A stretch of 38,515 nucleotides of DNA from Verrucomicrobiota bacterium (GTDB lineage Bacteria > Verrucomicrobiota > Verrucomicrobiia > Limisphaerales > JAKPVM01), in the NCBI GenBank assembly GCA_029572555.1, contig JAKPVM010000045.1, positions 1 to 38,515 of the forward strand. The letters are read 5' to 3'. Position 1 is the first letter of the stretch. Every line of letters begins with the position of its first letter. The notes under the pieces are model-generated. The model was not told where the DNA came from and searched no databases. It saw only the letters and a list, made by a program, of their open reading frames with translations. Position numbers and translations under genes: made by a program. Below are positions 19,191 to 27,266 of this stretch, piece by piece.

Positions 19191-19236
19191 ATTCATTACA
19201 AAACCACTGTTTGCTTTCTTATTTATTCTGTGGTTG

Positions 19237-20661
19237 TTATTTGTTTTGCGGTTCTGGTGGCAAGTTTAGTTTTGTTCGCAAGACGGCGCGCAATTGAGGT
19301 TCAAATCCGTTTTGCGGGTCAAGGACATCTGTTAATACTGCTTTATTTAATTCTTCGAATGGAGGGAGCGCTATCCGTTCTACTTTTTGTCCCGGCACAA
19401 AACGGGATTGGTATGAATCCCAGAGTTTCTTCGCAAGCAGAAAATAGCCGTTTGCCCGTTGTTCGTCATCATAGGCAAGGTAAAGGTAAGAGTATTGTAA
19501 AAATCCTTGGATAAACGACTTAATCATATTCATATCATTTTCGTTTATTGCTTCGGTTACTCGCTTTATGGCAAAGGTATCAAGGTCGCCGCCAGCCCCT
19601 TTTACCTGGACATCATCGGGGTATTTTTCTTTGAGATAATCGAACCATTTTTTTGCCTCTTTAATTCGGGCATGGGTATAGAGTTGGAATACAGCTTGAC
19701 GCAAGAAATTTCTGTGTGCACGTTTTACAGTATCAATTTTTTCCTTTTCTTCTGCCATCATTGTTTCGTAAGCCTCATTGACTTTTGGAACGATATCCAG
19801 GTTTGGTCCGTATAGCGGGACTTCGTCGGCTTTGCTGAATATGATGCGTCCGCGCTGGAAGGCAATCTGCATAGATTGGTAAATGATTCTTCGCAAAACA
19901 ATCCTGTCTTCGTCTTTTGCCTTTTTCAAACCGACATATCCCCAGTAAATTGCTGTGGCTTCCGGCAATCGCCATTCAAGAGGGCCGAACCGTTCATCAA
20001 TTTCTTTCATAATTGACGGTTCCATTTTGTATTTATTTTTTAAAATCTCCGCTCGGGTTTTTTGTTCCTGGGTTTGTGGATTAACCAGGTCTATGTATCC
20101 ATCTCCTTTACCACCTAAAACGCGGTTCATCTCGTCGAACCAGAATTTTTTGTAATATTGATGGGCATCGTCAAGGATTTGACCAATTTTATGCTGATAG
20201 AACCATGCTAATTCGCGGTAGATTAACGGTTCGTCCGGGCAATATCGCAAGGCGTCGTCCCGCAATAGTTCAATGCCGCGCATAACCCAGCGCCATCTAT
20301 CTTCTGGATTGGTGAATTTTATGGAGATATTGTATGTCATATTCCAGGACTGCATAAGCCAGACTTGTTTGAGGCGTGGCTGGAGTTTTGTAATCCAGTC
20401 GGCGAGTTGAACCATTTCAAAGTATTTATCTTTGTCCTGTAAATCGTAGGCGCGAATCCAAAGTATATTTGCGATAATACCGCGAAAACCACCAAGCGCA
20501 ATTGTGGTGAATCTCAACATTGGCGGGGCATTTTGCAAATCGGCTACGTTTGGCAGTTCAATTTTTTTTCGTTCTTTATCAACTGTTTTTTGAGACTGCC
20601 AGGCGCCGAGCAAGAACAATATTATCCCGCAAATAAGTAAAATTTTTTTCCCTTTATCCAT
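19237..20661 (-). CDS. Membrane-anchored helical-repeat-like protein of unknown function, last gene of the eight-gene cluster
   Basis: ORF to 20733, likely start at Met 20661 (MDKGKKILLICGIILFLLGAWQSQKTVDKERKK). Single N-terminal TM then a helical, Trp/Tyr-rich soluble region ('IRAYDLQDKDKYFEMVQLADWITKLQPRLKQVWLMQSWNMTYNISIKF'). Overlaps or abuts the upstream permease gene. Confidence 0.75.
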   Translation of the reverse strand: MDKGKKILLICGIILFLLGAWQSQKTVDKERKKIELPNVADLQNAPPMLRFTTIALGGFRGIIANILWIRAYDLQDKDKYFEMVQLADWITKLQPRLKQVWLMQSWNMTYNISIKFTNPEDRWRWVMRGIELLRDDALRYCPDEPLIYRELAWFYQHKIGQILDDAHQYYKKFWFDEMNRVLGGKGDGYIDLVNPQTQEQKTRAEILKNKYKMEPSIMKEIDERFGPLEWRLPEATAIYWGYVGLKKAKDEDRIVLRRIIYQSMQIAFQRGRIIFSKADEVPLYGPNLDIVPKVNEAYETMMAEEKEKIDTVKRAHRNFLRQAVFQLYTHARIKEAKKWFDYLKEKYPDDVQVKGAGGDLDTFAIKRVTEAINENDMNMIKSFIQGFLQYSYLYLAYDDEQRANGYFLLAKKLWDSYQSRFVPGQKVERIALPPFEELNKAVLTDVLDPQNGFEPQLRAVLRTKLNLPPEPQNK

Positions 20662-20668
20662 ATAACAT

Positions 20669-22045
20669 TTATGTGCTACCGGCGATAGCGAGTTCGCGTC
20701 TATAAAATGCGGTGATGCCAATAGCAGATGCAACGCCGCCTAATAAGACAACCACCTGTCCAAATGCCGATAATAGCTCAAACCAACTAATCGTCCTGCC
20801 TGAACTTAAATAATCAACGGGCGAATAGGCTTGCGCAAGGTCAACCACTTTAACTGTCAGTTTGAATAACGGTAGCATAATAGAATCCATCACGGGGTTG
20901 ATCTGTTTGTTTGTCTCGTGGTCGCGTCCAAATACCGTGTTTTCTTCAACTGAGGAGCGCATTATGTCGCTTGAGAAAAAGAATATCATTACGGACATTG
21001 TGGCAAAGGCGGCGACGGGGAATGACAGGAAACTCGAAGCCGCAAGCCCTATAGCCGCTAACAGAACAAGCCAGAAGAGGATTATCAATAGTGCGCGCAC
21101 AAAATTCATCAAAAAACCGCCTTCATAATAAAGGACTTCAAGACCTTCATCTAACGGAAAAAGGACAGCCGTCTGGTTGCGGTTGACAAAATTAATAACC
21201 AGTTTTCCATCTGAACCGATAACGTCAGGTGGAACGGGGAATTCGTGAAATGTCTCGTTAGCAAGTCTCTGTTCAAGTTCAATCACCTGTTTAGAGGTGT
21301 CAGAACCAATCCTCCATAGGCAAAGATAAGTGGCGCCGATTGTAGGCTGGGCTACATAAAACTTTATCCGCAGATAAATCGGTCGTCCGAGTTCAACGGC
21401 TTTTAGCGCCTTTTTTGCGTCAATCACCCATTCTCGTCGGTAGTCTTTGGGCACGATTTGCTGTGCTGCTTTTACCTGCTCTTCGATTTGTTTTCTCAAA
21501 TCGCGGACTTCATCCGGCGTCAAAGTTAGTGTTTTGAGTCGTTCGTTTAAGATTCGTTCAACATCGGCTTTAAAATCCGGTATCTGTTCACGCATTGAAC
21601 TTCGGGCAACAAGGACTTCATTCCGCAATATTTGCTGTTCTTTTTCCGGCAACTTTGCCGAGCGGTAGATTAGAAGTCCATAGACGCAGGCGCCTGAAAT
21701 TCCGAGCATCATCATATTAAGCGTAATTAATCCCAACCATTTTCCGAACCAGATTTGCCAGCGCGGGATTGGTTTAACCGCCACGAGCTGGATTTGCGAT
21801 TCTTCAATATCGCGGGCAAGCGTGCCGCAAGCAAGCCAGAGCGTTGAGATGCCTAATAAGGCTGTGATTGAGCTTAATGTGTAGGTCAAAAGGATTTGAG
21901 TAAATCCGCGGGCTGTGCCATCGTGTTTTATAACCAGTGGCAAAAGTACAACAGCCATAGCAAGCAATACGCTTATTACCCAGATAAGTCGGAATCTAAA
22001 AGCCGCTTTCCAGGTCAACCAGATTATTGCGTATAGTCTTTGCAT
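20669..22045 (-). CDS. ABC-2 type transporter permease with large extracytoplasmic insert
   Basis: Longest ORF starts at TTG 22063; ATG at 22045 (MQRLYAIIWLTWKAAFRFRLIW...). 'CGTLARDIEESQIQLVAVKPIPRWQIWFGKWLGLITLNMMML' is a typical ABC-2 permease signature; long non-TM insert between TM2/3 and the C-terminal TMs. Confidence 0.88.
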   Translation of the reverse strand: MQRLYAIIWLTWKAAFRFRLIWVISVLLAMAVVLLPLVIKHDGTARGFTQILLTYTLSSITALLGISTLWLACGTLARDIEESQIQLVAVKPIPRWQIWFGKWLGLITLNMMMLGISGACVYGLLIYRSAKLPEKEQQILRNEVLVARSSMREQIPDFKADVERILNERLKTLTLTPDEVRDLRKQIEEQVKAAQQIVPKDYRREWVIDAKKALKAVELGRPIYLRIKFYVAQPTIGATYLCLWRIGSDTSKQVIELEQRLANETFHEFPVPPDVIGSDGKLVINFVNRNQTAVLFPLDEGLEVLYYEGGFLMNFVRALLIILFWLVLLAAIGLAASSFLSFPVAAFATMSVMIFFFSSDIMRSSVEENTVFGRDHETNKQINPVMDSIMLPLFKLTVKVVDLAQAYSPVDYLSSGRTISWFELLSAFGQVVVLLGGVASAIGITAFYRRELAIAGST

Positions 22046-22064
22046 CAAGATTAATGAGAGCAAA

Positions 22065-23276
22065 TTATTTCGGTTTGTTCAGAAAATTAGACAATTTTTC
22101 ATCTGCCTTTTTCAAATCAACCTCTGATTCAGGTTGTGGTGGCGGCGCGGTTTGTTGTGGTTCTTGCTTTGCTGGGGTAGTAGTTAAAGTGGCGAGCTTT
22201 GATTCATCAACCTTGACCTCTTGTTCGGGTTTTTTCTCAACTTCTACCTTTGGTGTTTCGGGTTTATAAGTCAATCGTTCAAGCAATTTTTCGGTTTTTT
22301 CCTGCGGACTTGTCTCGGCTTCGCCGCGCAGATAAGCCGCAATAACGTTCTCGCTTGTTGCGCCTGAGGTTTCAAGGGCTTGCTGTTTGGCTTTTTTGAC
22401 AACATCAAGGAAATAACTTTCAAGGTTCTGTGTCGGGTTATCTATCTTGATTTTATCCTCGTTGACGTCCTGTCTGATAATTTCAATGACTTTCTTTAAA
22501 GTTTCCTTTGGTAGGACTGGTGCTGTTATTCTGATGGCGTCTCTGTTTGAAAGCAGTTCTTTTAACGGTCCCATTGCTTGAATTCTGCCGCCGTAATAAA
22601 TCACAACGCGGTCGCAAACATCTTCAACATCCGCAAGCAGATGGCTGCTTAATATGATTGTTTTGCCTCTTTTAGCGAGGGCAAGGATAAGGTCTTTCAT
22701 CTCGCGGCAACCAATCGGGTCAAGCCCGGATGTTGGTTCATCAAGAATTACAAGGTCGGGGTCGTTTATCAATGCCTGCGCCAGACCTATTCTTCGTTGC
22801 ATCCCTTTTGAAAACTCGCCGATTGGTCTATTCCAAACCCCAGCAAGCCCGACCATTTCCAATAACTGTTCTGTTCGCTTTTTTCGTTCCTGAGAGGATA
22901 TCTGGAATAAATTCCCGAAGAAATCCAATGTCTCTCTGGAATCAAGGTAGCGATAGAGATACGATTCTTCCGGTAAATAGCCTATCCGTGATTTTGTTGC
23001 AACGTGTTTCGGAGAATGCCCGAGCACTTCAATCCGTCCTTTGGTTGGATTGAGCAAACCGAGCAACATCTTTATTGTTGTAGTCTTGCCGGAACCGTTT
23101 GGACCTAAAAGCCCGAAGACCTCGCCTTTGTAGACATCGAAATCAACATTATCTACCGCCTTAGCCTTTGGTCTGCCCCAGAAGTCTTTAAAAATTTTCG
23201 TAAGACCGCGAACCGAGACCACAACCTCTTTTTCGGTTTCTTTTTGTTGCGGTGTTTGTTCGTTCAACGTCATCAT
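22065..23276 (-). CDS. ABC transporter ATP-binding protein (ABC-2/GldA-CcmA-like) with Pro/Glu/Lys-rich C-terminal extension
   Basis: Walker A 'GLLGPNGSGKTTTIKMLLGLL', signature 'FSKGMQRRIGLAQAL', Walker B 'DLVILDEPTSGLDP'; extension 'EVKVDESKLATLTTTPAKQEPQQTAPPPQPESEVDLKKADEKLSNFLNKPK'. Confidence 0.95.
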   Translation of the reverse strand: MMTLNEQTPQQKETEKEVVVSVRGLTKIFKDFWGRPKAKAVDNVDFDVYKGEVFGLLGPNGSGKTTTIKMLLGLLNPTKGRIEVLGHSPKHVATKSRIGYLPEESYLYRYLDSRETLDFFGNLFQISSQERKKRTEQLLEMVGLAGVWNRPIGEFSKGMQRRIGLAQALINDPDLVILDEPTSGLDPIGCREMKDLILALAKRGKTIILSSHLLADVEDVCDRVVIYYGGRIQAMGPLKELLSNRDAIRITAPVLPKETLKKVIEIIRQDVNEDKIKIDNPTQNLESYFLDVVKKAKQQALETSGATSENVIAAYLRGEAETSPQEKTEKLLERLTYKPETPKVEVEKKPEQEVKVDESKLATLTTTPAKQEPQQTAPPPQPESEVDLKKADEKLSNFLNKPK

Positions 23277-23278
23277 TA

Positions 23279-25216
23279 TTAATGTTCCAATTCTTCACCC
23301 TGACGGACAAGACGCGCGCTGTTAAAAACAACGACAAGCGAACCTGTGTTCTGCAAAATAGCGGCAACGATTGGGTCTATCTTGCCCATTACCGCAAGAA
23401 CAAGCCCGCCGATAATAAACAATATGCCAAGCAAAAAATTCTGATTGATAACCGACCTCGTGCTTCTTGATAAGCGGACAAGGAACGGCAGCCGTTTAAG
23501 GTCGTTGTTCATCAACGCAATGGTTGCGCTATGGATTGCAACCTCGCTACCGACTGCCCCCATTGCGATGCTTATATCGCCTGCTGCAAGCGCCGGTGCA
23601 TCGTTAACACCGTCGCCAACCACTGCCACCCGATAACCTTTTGACCGCATCTGTTTTACAAAATCCACTTTGTTTTGCGGCAGACATTCGCCGACAGCCT
23701 CTTCGCAGCCGATTTCATTTGCGACCCTTGTGACAACCGGCTGTCTATCGCCGGACACCATTGCAACACGTCTTACTTCTGCTTTTTTCAACTCTGAAAT
23801 TGCTGGTTTTGCCTCCGGTCTTATCTGGTCCTGCAAACCTATCCAGCCAATGAACCGTCCATTTTCCGACACAAACACAAGGCTGAATCCTTCCGTCTCG
23901 TTTAAATCAACGGTGCTCAAAAAATCTTCTTTTACATTATTGTCTTTTAGCCATTGTGCCCGACCAACAAGTATCGTCTTACCGTTGACTTCTGCTTTTA
24001 CGCCTTTGCCAGCGGTTTCAGAAAAATTCACCGGGTCAACGGGAGAGATACCGACTTCCGCAGCGAGTTTCTGCAATGCCTTTGCTGTGGGGTGATTGCT
24101 GAATTTTTCAGCCGACGCAGCAATCAACAATAGGTATGCAGGTTGAACGCCAGCAGCCGGCGCAAGACGACTAACGGCAAGTTGTCCAGTAGTCAATGTC
24201 CCGGTTTTATCAAAGATGAATGCGTTGATGCGGGAAGCAAGTTCAATGTCGGAGACATTTTTTATAAGGATACCCAATCGCGCAGCGGCAGAAAGCGCAG
24301 CAACCATCGCCGTCGGTGTGGCAAGAATAAATGCCCCCGGACAAGCCACAACAAACACTGCAATCACGCGGTATAAATCTGTTGTAAATGCCCAGACAAG
24401 GGCGCCAAGAACAAGAACAAGCGGCGTGTAATAGACCATATATTGGTCAACAATTTTCATAAACGGCAGTTTTGTTTTTTCCGCCGCAAGAATCAAATCC
24501 CGCACTTTTCCGAGCGTCGTATCGGAACCTGCTCGCATCACTTTTACTTCAACCATACCGGTCAAGTTTTGAGTACCGGCAAAAACTTCGTCGCCCTGTT
24601 TTTTATCCACTGGCAAAGATTCGCCAGTGATATTTGCCTGATTGAACGAACCTTGACCAGTGATTATTACGCCGTCAGCAGGGACATTTTCGCCGGGACG
24701 TATTCGGATAATATCGCCGGGCTTAAGTTCTTTTGCGAGCACCTCTTCTTCTTTGCCGTTGACAAGCCTGCGAGCTTTTGTAGGCGTTAGTTTAATCAAT
24801 GATTCAATGGACGCCCTTGCGCCTTCTGCGGTTCGTGTCTCAATTATTTCGCCAATTAACATCAAGAACGCAACCACGCCAGCGGTCTTGTAGTCGCCTG
24901 AAACAAAGCAGGCTAAAACCGCAAGGGCAACAAGTTCGTTAATCCCTAAAACACCCTGTTTTAAATCTCTTATAGCATTTCTAACGATTGGATAGCCAAG
25001 AACGATTGCGCCTATAAAGGAACTCAATCCGCCTACCATTTCGGCTCGCGGTACGAACCAGTCTATCAAATAACCGTTCACTATGAATAGCAAACCAATT
25101 AGCGTCTCCCATAGACGCACCTGCGTTTTATGAATCCTGCGCAAGGCGTCATACTGCGCCTGTTCCTGGTCGTTATCTTCAACAAATACTTTCTCTGATG
25201 AAATTCCTTCTTGCAT
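23279..25216 (-). CDS. P1B-like (heavy-metal type) cation-translocating P-type ATPase without N-terminal HMA domain, CPG motif
   Basis: 645 aa; 'TGESLPVDK', 'VVACPGAFILATP' (CPG), 'FDKTGTLTTG', 'NHPTAKAL' (HP motif), 'VAVVGDGVNDAPALAAGDISIAMG', C-terminal 'AILQNTGSLVVVFNSARLVR'. Confidence 0.93.
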   Translation of the reverse strand: MQEGISSEKVFVEDNDQEQAQYDALRRIHKTQVRLWETLIGLLFIVNGYLIDWFVPRAEMVGGLSSFIGAIVLGYPIVRNAIRDLKQGVLGINELVALAVLACFVSGDYKTAGVVAFLMLIGEIIETRTAEGARASIESLIKLTPTKARRLVNGKEEEVLAKELKPGDIIRIRPGENVPADGVIITGQGSFNQANITGESLPVDKKQGDEVFAGTQNLTGMVEVKVMRAGSDTTLGKVRDLILAAEKTKLPFMKIVDQYMVYYTPLVLVLGALVWAFTTDLYRVIAVFVVACPGAFILATPTAMVAALSAAARLGILIKNVSDIELASRINAFIFDKTGTLTTGQLAVSRLAPAAGVQPAYLLLIAASAEKFSNHPTAKALQKLAAEVGISPVDPVNFSETAGKGVKAEVNGKTILVGRAQWLKDNNVKEDFLSTVDLNETEGFSLVFVSENGRFIGWIGLQDQIRPEAKPAISELKKAEVRRVAMVSGDRQPVVTRVANEIGCEEAVGECLPQNKVDFVKQMRSKGYRVAVVGDGVNDAPALAAGDISIAMGAVGSEVAIHSATIALMNNDLKRLPFLVRLSRSTRSVINQNFLLGILFIIGGLVLAVMGKIDPIVAAILQNTGSLVVVFNSARLVRQGEELEH

Positions 25217-25221
25217 AGGTT

Positions 25222-26331
25222 TTAATGTTTATGCTCGTCAGTTTTTTGTTCTACAACAATAGGCGGTCTTTCAGGTTCGCGATTTATCAAAATACGGAAC
25301 TCGCGCGGTTTTCCATCCTCTCGTTCCTGAATTACAACTTTATCCATCGAATTAGTAAAGATGCGGCTTAAAGTGTCAGCCTTTCTTAATTCTTTAAACA
25401 GCTGCGGATTTTTCCTGTATTCCGGTAGTAAGCTGTTGAACCGTCTTACATCTGCGGAGACCATTTCAACGAGGGCTTTTCGTTGTGCCTCAGCCGAATT
25501 GATTTTTGCAATTGCCTCAGCCTTTGCCTTGCTGATGGTTTCGTTTTCGTATTTTCTGGCGTCATTGATTGCGGTGCTCCGTTTTACTTCTGATTCAAGC
25601 ACGCGGTCAAAATCAAGCTTCAATTGTCTTGGCGGTATCACCTGGACTGCAACCTGGTCTATCACAATCCCTAATTTTTGTTTTTCCACAAGTTCATTAA
25701 GACGGACAGTGGCAAGTTCCCGAAATGCGGTTGTATCTTTGGTTATATCAATAGTGCTATGAAGTGCCGCATAGACAAGGGCATTGTCAAAGGCATTTTT
25801 AACCTGGTTGGAGGCTGAATCAAAATCAAGGGTGTACCGCAAACCCGGTTCTGCGATTCTATACCGCAAAGTAGCCCGTGTATGAACAATCCCGCCGTCA
25901 GAAGTCATCACATAACCATCGCGTTCAGGGTTTAATGTCTTGCCCGGCGGTGGTTCATTTCCCGCCGCCTCCATTGTTGGAGTTGTGTAGTACCAGCCTT
26001 CGCTTGTAATTACTGTTTGCACCTCGCCCAATGGAATTTTTATTACCTCGTCAATCGGTTTAGGAAAGGCAAAATGTGCGCCCGGTCCGAGCAATGCGCT
26101 TTCATCCTCACTCGTCGGTTTTCCAAAGCGCAGGATAATCGCCTTTTCCATCGTTCTGACGATGAAAAATCCCGAACCCAAAAACACCAGAACGAGGATG
26201 ACCATTATAATTTTTATTATCACGAAGCTGCTCCGCAGCGCCTCCGATAATGCCACAACAGACGGCTCTTCAACCTTTTCTTTTGGTTGCGATCCGTTTT
26301 CTGGCGTTTTTAATTTGTCATTAGTGTTCAT
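25222..26331 (-). CDS. SPFH/band-7 protein, HflK-like
   Basis: 369 aa; TM 'IIKIIMVILVLVFLGSGFFIV', 'MEKAIILRFGKPTSEDESALLGPGAHFAFPKPIDEVIKIPLGEVQTV', 'VIDQVAVQVIPPRQLKLDFDRVLESEVKRSTAINDARKYENETISKAKAEAIAKINSAEAQRKALVE'. Confidence 0.87.
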   Translation of the reverse strand: MNTNDKLKTPENGSQPKEKVEEPSVVALSEALRSSFVIIKIIMVILVLVFLGSGFFIVRTMEKAIILRFGKPTSEDESALLGPGAHFAFPKPIDEVIKIPLGEVQTVITSEGWYYTTPTMEAAGNEPPPGKTLNPERDGYVMTSDGGIVHTRATLRYRIAEPGLRYTLDFDSASNQVKNAFDNALVYAALHSTIDITKDTTAFRELATVRLNELVEKQKLGIVIDQVAVQVIPPRQLKLDFDRVLESEVKRSTAINDARKYENETISKAKAEAIAKINSAEAQRKALVEMVSADVRRFNSLLPEYRKNPQLFKELRKADTLSRIFTNSMDKVVIQEREDGKPREFRILINREPERPPIVVEQKTDEHKH

Positions 26332-27254
26332 TGCTTTGCGGGAACAATGGTGAAATTAGTGGTTTCTGGTTTCTGATTTTTCAACAAATTCAGCGGCGCC
26401 GTTTGAGTGTCAAGAAAGAGAACGGACTTCTCTTTCAAGAACGATTCTAACGCATCTAAACTTAAAAGAAAGTTTGCAAGTTCAGGTTCCTGTCTAAATT
26501 CGGTGTAGGTCTTTGCGGCTTCAAGTTCGCCTGTTGATTTTATCCGCAAAGCCTGCGCCTCTGCGTCGGAAAGGATTTTTGCGCTTTCGGTGTCTGCTGC
26601 GGATTTTATCCCGCTTGCAATTCGTTCGCCTTCGGATTGAATCTTGCTCACGAGCAATTGCCTTTCAGAACGCATTCGTTCAAACACCGCCTCGGTTACG
26701 CTTTCAGGAAGACCTAATTTTTTTATCCCGAGGAATTTAATATCAATCCCATAATTGTTCGTATTAGCAAGGAGGTCGCTTTTTAACTTTGCCGCTATCT
26801 CGTCTTCAATTTGTGTGAACTTGGAAAGTTTAGGGTCTGTGGCAATAATATCCGAGAGCAGATGCCTTCCAATAACGCCGCTATATGAGTTGCGCAAAAG
26901 ACTTTCAAGGGTCTCTTCGGCTTTTGTCATTGAATTACCAATTGTTATATAAAAGGCTCGCGGGTCGCTAACATTCCATCCTATATATGTCATCACAAGC
27001 AGGTTATAACCGTCTGCGGTTTGAACCTGTTCAAACTTGCTTTCCAGCGAATGGATGCGCTGGTCAAATTTATAGACCTGCTGAAATGGCCATGGCCATT
27101 TGAAATGTGCCCCGGGTCCTACGAATCGCGTCGCCTTTCCAAAAGTGGTTACAACGGCAACCTCGCCTTTACGCACCTGAAAGATAAAGAGCACCGCAAA
27201 AAACACCACAAGTAGCAGCACTCCGACAACTATGTTTAACCAGTTCCGTTTCAT
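26328..27254 (-). CDS. SPFH/band-7 protein, HflC-like
   Basis: 308 aa; 'VRKGEVAVVTTFGKATRFVGPGAHFKWPWPFQQVYKFDQRIHSLESKFEQVQTADGYNLLVMTYIGWNVSDPRAFY', 'VTEAVFERMRSERQLLVSKIQSEGERIASGIKSAADTESAKILSDAEAQALRIKSTGELEAAKTY'. ATGA overlap with the HflK-like gene. Confidence 0.9.
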   Translation of the reverse strand: MKRNWLNIVVGVLLLVVFFAVLFIFQVRKGEVAVVTTFGKATRFVGPGAHFKWPWPFQQVYKFDQRIHSLESKFEQVQTADGYNLLVMTYIGWNVSDPRAFYITIGNSMTKAEETLESLLRNSYSGVIGRHLLSDIIATDPKLSKFTQIEDEIAAKLKSDLLANTNNYGIDIKFLGIKKLGLPESVTEAVFERMRSERQLLVSKIQSEGERIASGIKSAADTESAKILSDAEAQALRIKSTGELEAAKTYTEFRQEPELANFLLSLDALESFLKEKSVLFLDTQTAPLNLLKNQKPETTNFTIVPAKQ

Positions 27255-27266
27255 AATCTAAATATT

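Noticed and set aside
19230-19514. 94-aa plus-strand ORF opposite the end of the helical-repeat gene
   Set aside because: Antisense to a longer, operonic frame; no domain.
25222-27254. Assigning hflK/hflC gene symbols and FtsH-modulator function
   Set aside because: SPFH homology is clear but context (P-ATPase, ABC genes, third SPFH, no FtsH) differs from canonical hflKC, so only '-like' is supported.
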